Positions 34,841 through 47,262 of a stretch of DNA of 64,000 nucleotides are shown one piece after another. The stretch is from the NCBI GenBank assembly GCA_015501075.1, contig JADNYJ010000070.1, positions 1 to 64,000 of the forward strand, read 5' to 3'. Every line of letters begins with the position of its first letter. Within the stretch, counting starts at the first letter, position 1. This DNA is from Gymnopilus junonius (taxonomy: Eukaryota; Basidiomycota; Agaricomycetes; Agaricales; Galerinaceae). A program made the position numbers and the translations under genes. Below the pieces are notes generated by a model. That model ran no database searches, was not told the origin of the DNA, and saw only the letters and a list, made by a program, of their open reading frames with translations.

Positions 34841-37660
34841 GACATCTTGAGGATGGAGGGCTAGCATTGGCCATGGGGCATGAAGAGCATCCTCAGCTGA
34901 TCTACAGCAACCCTCAGATATATCCTCAGATGTTCCCTTGGTTGTTTCCATTTGGGAAAGGTGGATTGGGGCAGGAATGACATACTTGAAAGTTGTCAGA
35001 AGCTAAACACAAGAAGAACCTATTGCTGTACTGTGATAAACATTTTCAGACTGATTTATACTTTCCTATCATAGCCTTCAATCATGAACAGATAAAGGAT
35101 TGTTCAACAGGCAGTTTTTTGATGGCCAAGCAACAGAAATTTGATGATATATCCAGAAGGCTGCTTGAAATTAACCCTCATGTGCTGGATTCAATATTGA
35201 AGAGGATGAAAGATGGTGAACATGTCATCCCATTGACTAATGATGAAAAGGCCTGTTTCAAATTCCTTGATGACTTGGATCATGTAGGAGGCAGCATTAA
35301 GGGTTCACTCACCAGCAAGAAGTATATGAGAAATGAGATATGGTCTCTGGTGGCCTTCAGAGGTGCTCCTTCATGGTTCATTACATTTTCACCAGCTGAT
35401 AACAAGCATCCTTCATGTTTATATTATGCAGACAAGGATATCACATTCAAGTCAGAGCTTAGGACATCAGATGAAAGAGATTTGTTAATTCTTCACAATC
35501 CTGTTGCTGCTACCAAGTTTTTTGACATGATGGTGAGGCTCATTATCAAACATGTACTTGGCATGGGCAAAGAGCATCCCAGTCTTTATGGTAAGATGGG
35601 CACTTATTATGGAACAGTTGAACAACAGGGGCACTTGACTTTGCATTTACATATACTGTTATGGATAAAGAGTGCACTTTCACCTCAGGAGATCAGAGAC
35701 AGAATTATGGCATCAGATTTGGATTTCCAGAAGGCATTGATAGAATACTTAGAAAGTGCATACAGAGGAGAGCTTCTAACAGTACATTAGATGAAGTCCA
35801 GGCATGAAGGCCTGACAATGGAATTGTAGGTAAGAGGATACACTCAATTAAGTTAAGTCTGCCAAGCAAGATAAGAGTGGAGCATATGAGGATCCAACTC
35901 AAACATTGCCTGTTCCTCCTCCTAAACAGATTTGCAAGATAGATGATCAATTTCCAAGCAGTGATTGCAATGAATGCAGGTCATTTACTGCTTGGTGGTC
36001 AGGATATGAGTGCATGGTGGATGATATTTTGACTAGATCAAATGTACATACCTGTAAGTCTTCAAAGCTGAAAAAGGATGAGCCAGGCTCTGGTGGTTCT
36101 ACTGGAGATGATACCCCTATAGCAAAGGCAGCTCATAGTGGTCCAAAAGGGTGTCTGAACATAGAGGGTGTCTGCATGGCATGATTTCCAGAGAAATCAG
36201 ACTTAAAACAGAAGTTGATAAGACAGACAGACATATTTTTATGAAGAAGCTTGAACCCATGATGAATACCTTTTCACTGTGCCTGACATATCTATTGTGA
36301 TGCAATAGCGATGTCACTAGTTTACAATCAGGTACTTTCTTGAAGGCAACAGTCAAGTATATCACTGATTACATCACCAAGCCTATGCTCAAGACTCACC
36401 AGGTATTTTCTTCTGCATTTGATGTCTTCTCAAAAAACTCGGAATTGATTGGTGAGGATATAAAAGCTGGTGAAGCTGCTAGAAACTGATACTGAAGATT
36501 GTTAATGCACTGACTTCAAAGCTCAAAATTGGTAGTCCAATGGCCTGCATGTATCTCCTCGGTAATCCTGACCACTACACAAGTCATAAGTTTATACCAT
36601 TCTGGTGGAAGAGTTATGTAGGTGACATTAGGCACTTCTGGGCAACTGACATAGAAGACAAGAAGGGTGAGAGTGCTGAAGTACTGCACAAGATTAATGA
36701 TAATTCAGGCACTTCAATAAATTCTAATCAGGTTAAAAAGGAATATGATGATGTTGATGAAATGGTTTCATTTTTGTAACAGGGACTTGGCATTCAGCCC
36801 AATGAGCATCGACCCCTGAGATTACATCACAGGCATGATCTAAGTAATACTTTAGAAGTCCTGTAATCATATCTAAACTATTGTGACATCCCAAAACTTT
36901 ATGCTATACTTGGTACTACTTATGCCTAGAACAGATCCACTAAACTAAATCTGTATTGATCCCAGAAAGGCCCTTCACACATGCTATCTAAGGCTCTGAG
37001 TACTATGTTCATCAGCCCAACAACCATATCCAGTGCTGGTCCATCCCTTTTGTCAGATTCTCTTCCCACCTCATCTACTTATAGGTCAAACAGCTGACAG
37101 CCTTCCTATTTTCACTAAAAAGGAATATGTAGATACAGTACAGAATGAGCTATGTGAAAAGGTCATTATAGGATGGGAAGAAGGTCATATATCATCAGAT
37201 CAAATGTTGATGACTACAAATATTGACCAGATGTGTATTCTGACTTGAATTTATTTCAATGGATTCAGACATACACAAAAAGGAGGCAGCCCAAAAAAAG
37301 AGCCAAAAGCTTAATGCTGGATCTAATCATGGCCATGAATGTAAATCCAGAGTATGACACATCATAAGTTTTTACCTGAACATCCTCTACATAATTCACA
37401 TGAGGTGGTGTGTGACATGAGCAGGTTGGATACTATGGTGCCCAATTTTGTAGGTGGAAGCCTTCCTCACTCTGATCAAGGTAACAGAGAGTATTATTGT
37501 ATGACAATGCTTATGCTATTCAAACCATGGAGGGATGGAATATCTCTGAAGAAAATTGAGGGACATGGGATGAAGCTTTTCTGGCATATAATTTTACTCC
37601 TCATAATAGAAAGTATATGGCCAATTTCAATTTGAAATATGAGGTTTGGATAAGAGAGAT
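34841..37660 (+). pseudogene. Helitron Rep (HUH endonuclease) region
   Basis: The frame 34993-35790 gives RNEIWSLVAFRGAPSWFITF, then GTVEQQGHLTLHLHILLWIK. The HLH within this phrase is the HUH metal-binding pair of rolling-circle Rep proteins. Downstream, MACMYLLGNPDHYTSHKF and FIPFWWKSYV (36540-36610) and HPLHNSHEVVCD, VPNFVGGSLPHSD and YYCMTMLMLFKPWR (37354-37530) belong to the same protein. The frames are separated by stops and shifts. The role would be nicking and transfer of one strand in rolling-circle transposition. Confidence 0.75.
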
Positions 37661-38159
37661 GATTATCATGCCCAGCTTCAAAAAACTATAAAAAGGCTAG
37701 CATGCCCAACAGCTTTCAATATGATTCTGACAGATCTGATGATGAGAATGACAGTTCAAATATGATGGTGGCATGTATGAATATGTAATGGTGATGATCC
37801 AGACCAGTACTCTCTGTCACAACAAGCAAGACTGAGAGCAAGGCAAAGAAAGAAGCAAATAGGATATTACAGAATTCAGGCTGGGCCAAGTCATGTCCAA
37901 TGGTGGAGGAGAATATTGATAAGTTGAAGGATCTACCAACAACAAAACTTTCATCAGGTGCATGGAAAAACGTAGTGAGAGATTGCAGAGACTCTATACT
38001 GAAAGAAAGACAAGTAATTGAGCAGGCACCAGTAAACAGCATGAAGCAGGAAATTCATCTCAATCTGATGGTTATACATTCAATCAAGTTAATATTGTAG
38101 GCACTGAATATCTTAGGCACACTTCAAATCTGAAAAAGAACACAGTAATGTTATTAAAA

Positions 38160-39518
38160 TGACATCATTGCGAGTTTCATTTGAATAAAGAGCAAGAGTG
38201 CGCATTCAGAATCATAGCAAACCATGCAGCCTCTGTGGCCCCAGAACAGCTCAGAATGAAATTAGAGGGTATGGGGGGTACTGGAAAATCCCAGGTCATC
38301 AAAGCTGTGATAAAAATGTTTAATAGAAGAAAAGAATCCCATAGATTTACAGTCATAGCTCCTACCGGCATGGCTGCTGCTCTATTGGGTGGTTCCACTT
38401 ATCACTCCTTGCTCAGAATTCACATGGCAGATGGGAAAGAAGGTTCTGTCTTGAAAGTCAATGCCAACACTATTAATGAATTGCATTCCAAATTAGCTAG
38501 TGTAGAGTACATATTTTTAGGTGAAGTTTCAATGGTTGGCTGTAATGAGCTATATGTGATAAACACAGACTTGCTGATTTGACTAACAAGCATGACAAAC
38601 CATTTGGAGGAATGAATATTATATTTGCTGGGGATTTTGCTCAGCTTCCACCTGTTGGAAAGCCTGCTCTCTACAGTAACATATCTGTACAGGATCTCAC
38701 TAACATGTCCCCTACAGATCAGGAGATTATAATTGGGAAGTTATTGTGGCACCAAGTCACAACTGTGGTAATATTGAAACAGAATATGAGACAATGAAGT
38801 CAGACAAGGATGATGCAAAGTTCTGAACAGCCCTAGAGAACATGCAGTATGCATCTTGTACAGAATTCAATATTGAGTTCTTATGATCACATATTGTTAC
38901 ACACCTGCAGGGTGAATCACTCCTAAAAAATAAAAACTTTAGAAATGTTCCCATCATTACTGCATGGAATATACAGAAGGATGAGATTAACAATGTTGGA
39001 TGTGTATGCTTCACTGATGATATAGGTGAAGAACTGAAGGAATTCTATTCTAATGATTTGCTAGGGGAAGATCCAGATGATATATCACATTGCAGGAAAA
39101 GAAGAAACAACAAAACCAAGAAGAAGTCTATCAGATTGCTCTCAGATAGGACAAAAGATATACTGTGGAAGTCAGACCCTTCAGAAGTGTCAGTGATCAT
39201 ATAGCAGGGAAACTATCTTTGTGTATTGGAATGCCAGTAATGAGATGTTACAATGATGCTACTGAGTTATGTATAACAAAAGGCCAGGAAGGCCACATAT
39301 GCATATGGGACAGTTCAGTCAGTCTCAACAGAAAGGAACATCTTGACACCCTGTTTGTAAAGCTTCAGAATCCACCTAAGGATGTTAATATACCTGGTCT
39401 ACCATGTAACATTGTGCTTATACCAAAAATGACCATCTCTGTTAAATACAGTATGCCAGATGGCAGTACTTTATCAATCAAGTGCACACAAGTGCAAGTA
39501 CTCCTGAATTCTCAATGA
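38160..39518 (+). pseudogene. Helitron PIF1-like helicase region
   Basis: LNKEQECAFRIIANHAA is followed by the Walker A motif GMGGTGKSQVIKA (about 38269). IAPTGMAAALLGGSTYHSLL comes next, then a Walker B position reading YIFLGEVSM where DE is normal. PFGGMNIIFAGDFAQLPPVG (38594) follows, then MPVMRCYNDATELCITKGQE (39225). Loss of the Walker B Asp and several stops (38580, 38796) show inactivation. The helicase would unwind DNA during transposition. Confidence 0.8.
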
Positions 39519-39589
39519 TGGACTTTGCTAGTCAAGGAAAAACTTGACTGTACAATGTATTTGATCTAGGTCACTGCAAGACATTTCAA

Positions 39590-40926
39590 TCTATTATACA
39601 TCCCTATTATGGAGTGCTACAGTGGTGGCACTCTGATAATGCAGGGTTTCAATGCAGAAAAGATTACTCAAGGTTTGTGAAAAAAAAAATGGATATCTGC
39701 ACCAAGAGTTTTAGAGAATTAGAGATACTGAATGAAATTACATTACTCAGGTACAAGAATAAATTACCCAGACATGTTTCGGGATTAATAAGAATCCCCT
39801 GATAAGGAAATTTCAGGAGTGGAAAGGACAGACTGCCAAGGACAGGATTGGCATATGCATCTGAGGTGGGATGATGCTGAGCCAAAACTTCATACTCCAT
39901 CAGACAATGCTTTTGTGGAATGAAAAGGATAACATGACTGCAACACTGATGGCCATCAACTTTGATAAGAAAAAAAGAAGCATAAACAAAACTTGCACAG
40001 AATACAGAAGAAAAAATACAAGTGACCAAGCATGTGAGACAGACTAATGTATCTATTGATGTCTGCCCCAGAGGTCTGGTCTGGGACAATGTGAACTACA
40101 GCTGTCCATATGATTACTCTATTCACAATTTTATTTAATGTCTGGAATCAGTGTCTGCACAGCTGGACTGCATGCTTGTTAACATATAGCAAATATATGA
40201 TAAACTATGTGAACAATTCAAAATGGTCACAAGTCAAGCCATTACACTAGAGCAGGCTCGAGATTTGGTGAGAAAAGATTTACATATCAATGGACCAGGT
40301 TAGCTTTCCTATGGGTGCAGAAGATGGTGACATAAGTTCTTTGATAACATCTATGTTTGGAAGAAATGTTCATGGTATATGCACAGAAAAATGTCTCCAT
40401 TGCGGGCATCAATGAGACCCATCTGCATTTTTCAGAAACTTCATATCAATGCTATATATAGAAAGATTGTACAACAGTCCAGTGTTGCAGATGCCATTCC
40501 CCTAATAATTGACTGGGACACTGATAAAAAGTGCCTACAAGTGAATCAGACAGAGCTACACAAACACTTTATAGGTATGTAAGTGTGGAAAATGTCCCAG
40601 AGATGATGGTTGTGCAGGTAAACCCAGATGGCCAAATGTTGCCTAGCTTAGAACTTAGCTAACAACAAATACAGGTATACTAGAGACTCTGGACTATCTG
40701 GAATTATATATTCAGGAGGGGGACATTTTACTGCAAGACTGCTCAATCATACTGGGATGGTATGGTTCCATGATGGCATTCAGATGAAATCGATGTGCAG
40801 AGAGGAAGGACAAGTGCACCTCCTTTCAGACCTCAGTTGGCTGAAAACACAAGAAGATTGAAATTTGATATACTGTATATACCACCTAAAGAGGATTATT
40901 ATGCAGAAGATAATGAAGATGATCAT
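39590..40926 (+). pseudogene. Helitron C-terminal tail
   Basis: The frame 39614-39802 gives FQCRKDYSRFVKKKMD, then FRELEILNEITLLRYKNKLP, a block usually found after the helicase in mushroom Helitrons. Weaker pieces continue to about 40926 with many stops. Confidence 0.5.
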
Positions 40927-40931
40927 TGATC

Positions 40932-41049
40932 ATATAAGCAGCAGAGATGCTGCTTATATAATACTAATTAACTGAAATAACTAAAATAATTACAGTTAAT
41001 TTAGTATACAGAATTATTCTTATATAAGCAGCATCTCTCTGCTGCTTAT
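40932..41049. repeat. Composite hairpin at Helitron 3' end
   Basis: Hairpin 1 (40932-40959) is ATATAAGCAGC, loop AGAGAT, GCTGCTTATAT. Hairpin 2 (41024-41049) is ATAAGCAGC, loop ATCTCTCT, GCTGCTTAT. Between them AATACTAATTAACTG and CAGTTAATTTAGTAT pair as well, so the whole block folds on itself. It lies just after the last Helitron coding piece. Confidence 0.7.
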
Positions 41050-41060
41050 GTAACAATTAA

Positions 41061-42660
41061 CATCAGGCATCTATCCAGATTTGTATAAGGCCTTTTGGGT
41101 AAAGTCACCTACATAACAATTTTGGTCTGAACATTCAATGCAGGTCTAATTTTTATTCTCAAGTGAATTTACTGTACTTTATATATCAGGTGAACAGAGT
41201 AAACTACATGAGCACCAACATCTGTACACAGCTTGTTTGGCAAAGTCAAATTGCAATGGAATTGCTTTTTTCCCAATTCTGTTTGCTTATACCATGGAAT
41301 GCAAAAATGCATCTCTACTGAACTCATTTCATATGTCTGTCTTGACATTTAGCCTGATTGGTATTCAAGTGCACTGCAAATAGTTTCAATTTGTAAAATG
41401 TGTTTTTTTGGGTGAATATGTCTACAATCTACATACTGATTTATTTTAACAACCTGATACTGCTTAATTTATGATTTCCCTTATAATATTCTCAAGCTTT
41501 TTGATGTGGTTTTTAAGTGCTCTGATGCACTTCTCAGTTTGACTATTTGCCTGGATATATGTTGAATAGCATCTTTAAATTATAAATGTTTTACAGACAC
41601 ATATCAACATGATAGCAATACCAAGAAAGGATAGCATGATAAATTGCTTGATTAGAAAGATTACAATATGATTGTGATAAAAAAACCTTACCATTGCTGA
41701 CTCCGTTGACCACAATATGGTTGTAAGTCATGTGGTTGTGCAATCCAATGTTGCTGCCCCTTCCACCACTGCCTCCATTTCCTGATCCTACTTTGTGTCA
41801 AAATTCAAAGAAAATTTAAACACTAGAATATATACTCATGAAAGAAGCATGAATACTGTTGAAAGAACCCTCTGGTCATCCTGGCCCTTCGCCTTGTCTA
41901 AAATACACCATCAAACTTACCAATGTAACCAGCATATGCTAAAATACACAAAAGGGGTAAAGCAACAATAATTGTGAGAAGGACAGCATAGTGTGGCAGA
42001 ATGAAAGAATAGCTGGTGCTGTTCCAATTGGGAAGGTGATTGGGCACCAAATTCAGATGCACACCCAAGCTTGTTGGAACCCACACACAATTCCCATGCA
42101 CAATGATGACTGCAACATCCAATCTTGCTCAATCTGGTCTCCCTCTGCTCTGAACACCAGCCAATGACCAAATGAGCAGGTGGGTAAACACTGTACAAGG
42201 GTGCAAGGTACTATCAGATTCACTGTTCAAGGTGCATTCTATTTTATTCTGAAGGGCATATATTTAAACTTTACTTATCATCATATACAGATGGTCTAAT
42301 ACTATTACAGGCATTCTAATACTATTTGCGAAGCTGGAAAAGCATTATTCTGCCATGCGAAGTGGTGGCCCACTAAAACAAGTACTAGTGTCACTAGAAG
42401 ACCCAGCACTGAGTATTATGGTGACTGTTGGGTCTTCTATTCAATCAATTACCATAGTGGATGATCCTTCCAATGGTAATTCTCAATGTTTTTCTTTGAT
42501 TTGCATCACTTATAATCTTCCTAAGGCCAACCCCCTCCAATGTTTAGAGACCTAGATGCAACATCCTCTGATGGTCCTTCTTCTGCTTTCACTGCTTCTT
42601 CTTCCTTTGAAGTGCCAATGATTTTTTGAGATGAGGTGACACTGTTTGAACTGGTACTAT
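41061..42660. other. No supported gene
   Basis: AT-rich sequence without recognisable coding or repeat structure. Confidence 0.4.
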
Positions 42661-42686
42661 GGCTGAATTTTCTGGCTGGTCACAGG

Positions 42687-42842
42687 TAGTGATGTGCCAG
42701 CTCCAGCTTGGCCTGAAAGCCCCAGCTTTGGCTTGGCTTGACCTGGCTTTGGCTTTCCCAAACCTTGAGCCAGGCCAAAAGCCAAAAGTCAGGCTTGGCT
42801 TGGCCCAGCTTCTGGCTTCAGGCCAGAGCTGGCACATCACTA
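42687..42842. mobile_element. 156-bp hAT-like MITE
   Basis: A 17-bp perfect terminal inverted repeat, TAGTGATGTGCCAGCTC, lies at 42687-42703 and 42826-42842. An 8-bp perfect direct repeat, GTCACAGG, flanks it at 42679-42686 and 42843-42850. An 8-bp duplication and TAG-starting termini are typical of hAT elements. The inside is rich in GGCTTGGC/GCCAAAAGCC words and is nearly palindromic. Confidence 0.88.
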
Positions 42843-43135
42843 GTCACAGGACACATGCTGACTGGCCAGTGCCAAAATTTTGTCCACTCAGTCACAGGTC
42901 ACACTCTAGGCCAAATTGATCGAAATAGTACAGTACTGTACCAAACTGACCAACTCTTCTGCTGGGTGATGCATGACACTTTTCCACCATCTCTTCAGCT
43001 CTTTGAGGGTGCCTGAGATGCATGATGAAGAGGCAAAACTCTTTGCCTGATCAGACACCTTGGTAGATGATTTGAAATAATGAAATAACAAATTGTAAGC
43101 TGGAAATAGGTAGAAAAAAAGCAATCAGTCAAGCT

Positions 43136-44285
43136 TTGCATCCCTCCATTATGGAGGAAATCCCTCTAACTATCTGTCTTGCACTTCTCCCCAACCCCGA
43201 CCTTTCTGTATCACAATTTCTCACCTACCAGCTGCCAAGTCAGGTACAAGATACACTGATATCAATGATGTCATTCTGGTCAAATCAAGAGCCCGATGTA
43301 CCCAATGCAGACATCCTCACTGAGCTGAAAAAATTTCCCATCCCTCCATCAAGTCTGCTAGAGGAGCTGTGAAAACCTCATCAGAATGCCAGATCTGTAG
43401 TTTTTGCTCACCTCCAATCAATGAACTGATACTTTCCATTATGGATTCCAAGTTTCTGGCTTGAAGTTTCCCATCTCAGGCATTTTGTGAAGGGTCCATG
43501 GGTGAAAGCTGAGGCCTGGCTCAGCCTGCATGGAGGATCTTATCGAATCACCTGATCACCATTATCTATGTGAATCTGCTCAATGGTTGTTGCTTTCCAT
43601 TCTGTGGGTGGGCCCTGTCCAAGGCTTTTCAAACCCAGAACCCCAAGTCGTGCTCACCACCTACCTCTCCAATGCATGGTTAATGACAACCCACATTGAC
43701 CAACAACTCAACCTCCTCTGCTGCCAGCTTTCACATGAACAATTGAACCCAACATGCAGGTGGTTGGACCTCATTTCCTCGTGCATCTTCTCGACATTCA
43801 CACATCACCAGCTGACTACAACCCAAGCACAAAATGGGACCACCATATCTGGGGTGTTGGAGATGAGCTGAAGTGAAGGGTGTGGACTGCAGTGTGTGGG
43901 GTTGTCAATATTGGGGGAAATCATTGGGTGGCCATCGCCATTGATGTTCCATTGTGGAAGATCCTATATGGTGACTCCCTTGGCATGTCAAGGTGTCCGA
44001 AAGTTCAGGATGCTTTTGCTTGGTGGATGTCCATCCACATCAAAGGTGATTATCTACAATGTCTTACCCATTACATGGCAAAGTAACATATTCTCCTGTG
44101 GAATTCTGGCCATGAATGCAGTCAAGCATTTCATATCATCATCCTTCCCTTTGGTTCCTACAAATCACGTGGTCGAGGAACATCTTTCTGTTTTTATGGC
44201 AGTTGTGGAGGATGACAACAATGTGGTTGAGTCCATTTCATTCTTTCTTTACCTCATTACTGATTTCCATCTTCCTTACTAGTGA
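43136..44285 (+). pseudogene. Ulp1-like cysteine protease domain protein, decayed
   Basis: The first piece (43136-43372) ends LKKFPIPPSSLLEEL, a typical start of the Ulp1-domain proteins carried by mushroom transposons. The protease domain reads VNIGGNHWVAIAID (catalytic His, about 43922), ILYGDSLG (catalytic Asp, about 43971) and, in another frame, FSCGILAMNAVKHF (catalytic Cys, about 44095). The spacing is right for a C48 peptidase that cleaves SUMO-type conjugates. Stops between 43375 and 43880 and a shift between Asp and Cys show decay. It lies on the same strand as, and just upstream of, the DDE-1 transposase, so both may come from one element. Confidence 0.65.
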
Positions 44286-45040
44286 ATAGCTTTAGATGAT
44301 GGACATGTCCCTCAGGGATACTGTATGATGATGAGAATGGAACCCACTGGAGATGAGGGCATTTTCTTTTTCAAAGATATATGGCCTGGACCTCCACCTT
44401 TTGCACCTCTGCCTCCACACCTCCAGCTGCACTGATTTCTTCCAAAACCCCACCATGCTCACCAATACCATCTTTCTTGGCACCAGTATCCCCAGCCCTG
44501 TCTCTTGGACATGCCAAATCTGTGGCATCATCTCACAAGCTTTTGAAGCAGCAAGATCTTTCAAGATGGGTGAAGACTGGCATTACAGCTGAGGAAGCTA
44601 AGGTGAGTAGGAAATGATAGGATGATTGGTTTGACAAAATCAATGCTGGCATTCTTTTTGAGAATGAGGATGAGAAACATGATTGGGCAAAGCATTGGAA
44701 GACAGACTTAGCTGCAGGCAGAAATGTGAGCAGCAGAAACATGAGAAGGAGAAGAATATTCAAGCTGGATGTCAGGATAGCAATGGCAAGCTCAAAGTAA
44801 CAAAAGTAAGGGCAAATTTGATGTGATTCATGTGGCTTATCTGACTATATTCTCTTTAGGTGCTGCATCTTGTCTGTGAATCTTCAGACCAGGAATTGAA
44901 TGTAGCAGAAGCCTCTTGACCTTGCCATGCATTTAAGGAGGAAATTCAGAAGGATTGAGGCAAAGTCGGCCACCCACAAGTTTGTCAATACAAAGCAGCA
45001 ATTCTGACCAATTGGATAACTCCATTGGTCTGGTCTATCA
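44286..45040 (+). other. Linker between Ulp1 and DDE-1 remnants
   Basis: Ser/Pro-rich piece followed by LSRWVKTGITAEEAK (44562) and DWFDKINAGILFENEDEKHD (about 44620). It probably belongs to the C-terminal extension of the Ulp1 protein. It is degraded. Confidence 0.35.
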
Positions 45041-46904
45041 TTGATAGAGTGGTGGAGTGATGCAAGCTGTGATGTCCCCAGCAGAGATTGTATGAGAGCT
45101 GAAGAAACATGACCCAATCCTTTTCGAAAAGTTGGCACCTCAAACTCTGGGAGCATGGATTGACAGGAAGAAAGACCCACCTGCATGGTCAGCTAGGACT
45201 TTGGAATGTGTTCAGGATGCGAACCATCCAGGAGGAGTTACAACTCATGTTGGGATGCTGGTAAGTCGGTTGACACATTAGACATGCTCTTTCAAATGTT
45301 AACTTGATTCTATCCCAAGGTACCCTACCCAGATGTTACCAAGGAGTTCCTTCAACAACTTACATGTACCATGATCTGTGGTCTCCTCATTGGCTATCTG
45401 CAACACTATGTTCCCGAGATATTCACCACCCCTTCACATGATGGCACCCTGTTCCAGTGCTCTGAATCCTTTGTGAGAAAGTTTGTTCATCACTCTCTTG
45501 GCTGGATGATCTGATGCTCAACTCATGCTGGTCATAAAATCCCACTGGATGCTGATCAGATCCTATTGAAAGGCTTTCTCTGGGTACTCATGTCGTGAAG
45601 AATGAAGACATTCCATTGGACTCATGGCCAATAGTGATCAGACCCAAATAACACTTGCTCAGGGTGCAAACATGACATATGCAAAGATTGGGTCAACACA
45701 TGTGAGCACCCTTGGATCAGAAGAAAAGCACGCCATTACAATCCTGGTCACATTGACTGATGATGGCATTCTGCTACCATTTCAAGCTATTTACAAAGGT
45801 ACCACAGCTGCATTGCTGCCTAAGAAAGATGCGAGGAGTATGGAGGAGGCGCTTGGGGCTGAGTTCCTCTTCGAGTCATCGAAGACATCTATGTATTGGT
45901 CAATGCAACCAACCATGCTAATTTTGTTGATAAGATTCTTGCCCCCATTTTGAAGCTGTTAAGGTTTGTCTTGGGCTTCCTACGGATCAAAAGTCACTCT
46001 GGCTTATCAATTGTTGGTTGGTCCATCAGTCTGATGAGTTTCTGACCTGGATCATGGTGCACCATAACACCATTATCATTCTTTTTGTTCCGGCTGGTCT
46101 AGCTGGTTTATTTCAACCTTGCAATGTCAGTTTTCAGTGAATCTTCAAACACTCACTCAAAATCTCTGCCCACAATGATGTCATACAAGAGGTGCTCAGC
46201 CAACTGAAAGCTGGGAAGGCTGTCAGTGACATGAAGGTGGACATGACATTGGGAGTTCTTCATGACTGCACTGTTCATTGGCTATGGACAGCCTTCAAAA
46301 CTTTGAACAAACCAGAAAGTGTAAAAAAGGTATGTAAATCTCTTCAAGTTTCAATGAAATCTCCAAGAAAATCTCACTGACTGCTATCAAGGCATGGCAG
46401 ATGTGTGCTGCTAGAAAGTTTAACCTATCATATGAAAGTTTGACCAGCTTTGAAGCTTGCCATGCCTTGCACAAGCTTCCTCAGACTGATCCTGAGTTTT
46501 TTGCTGAACTCATGCAGCCACGTGCCCAAGCAAATGTTCCCATCCTTTCCAAGGACCAGATTGCATTTGAAGATGTGGCTCCCTCTGACAGTCTTCCTGA
46601 GGATGACAGCGATGTTCCCCTAGCTGAGTTGATGGCTTATCAGGAGGAGATGCAGGGTACTCAGATGGCTGTGGATGCAGGCATGGTAGATGTGGAGGAA
46701 GTCTATGTTGCTGAAGAAGATGGAGGATTGGTCTCAACAGCAGAGGCTGAGAAAACCGTTATCGAGGCAGTTGGCAAGGAGGTAATTGACACAACGGCAT
46801 CAACTTCTTTGATGCAAGCAAGGAGGACACGGAAAAAGAATGTCCATTATGACAATGATTGGTGGCATGATCATGCTGATGAAGAAGAGAACGTGGATGG
46901 GTGA
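45041..46904 (+). pseudogene. DDE-1 (pogo-like) transposase with mutated active site
   Basis: The N-terminal part reads ELKKHDPILFEKLAPQTLGA and HPGGVTTHVGML (45090-45250). The DDE core starts ANSDQTQITLAQGANMTYAK (first Asp intact, about 45630) and continues STLGSEEKHAITILVTLTDD and LPFQAIYKG. The second catalytic position reads LINCWLVHQ (codon 46009-46011, AAT) and the third FQPCNVSFQ (46123-46125, AAT), both Asn instead of Asp. A TGA follows at 46138 where the family has Arg (xIFKHSLK). The C-terminal part (46401-46904) has FNLSYESLTSFEA, an acidic region and RRTRKKNVHYDNDWW. The protein was a cut-and-paste transposase and is now catalytically dead. Confidence 0.8.
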
Positions 46905-47262
46905 ATTTCATCACTGCCATTTGCATACAACTCTGCATAGATAGAGCGAGGAAAAAAATTGAATTTTTTAACCTTTTTGGGGCCATTTTTGGCCATTCTT
47001 TTTTTGCCCTGTCACCCTCTTCGGGGCCCTCAGTGACGCGTGACAAATAGGGAAATCTCTTCTCTTCGGCCGCCTCTGTGACGCGTGACCGAAGAGTCGG
47101 TCAGTTTAGTACAGTATATCAATACAAGGAATAATTAAAATAAAAAAGCATATGCAATCTATCAATCAACAGTCATGTGGGTTGAGATCGAATATCCAAA
47201 TGTCCGCCACGGCCACAATCGAGACCTGCAGCCCACACTCGAGTATATGGATACTTCAGTCA
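46905..47262. other. Intergenic, ACGCGT sites
   Basis: Between the transposase remnant and the deacetylase 3' end. GTGACGCGTGAC occurs twice, at 47033 and 47078. Nothing else is seen. Confidence 0.45.

Larger units (their letters stand above)
33136..41060 (+). mobile_element. Degraded Helitron
   Basis: In order on the plus strand: a Cys-rich leader, a DUF6570-like domain, a Rep (HUH) Helitron_like_N domain, a long linker and a PIF1-type helicase. A C-terminal tail and a composite hairpin region follow. This is the standard autonomous Helitron order. Many stops and frame changes make it inactive. A canonical 5' TC or 3' CTRR terminus was not identified, so the ends are approximate. Confidence 0.75.
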
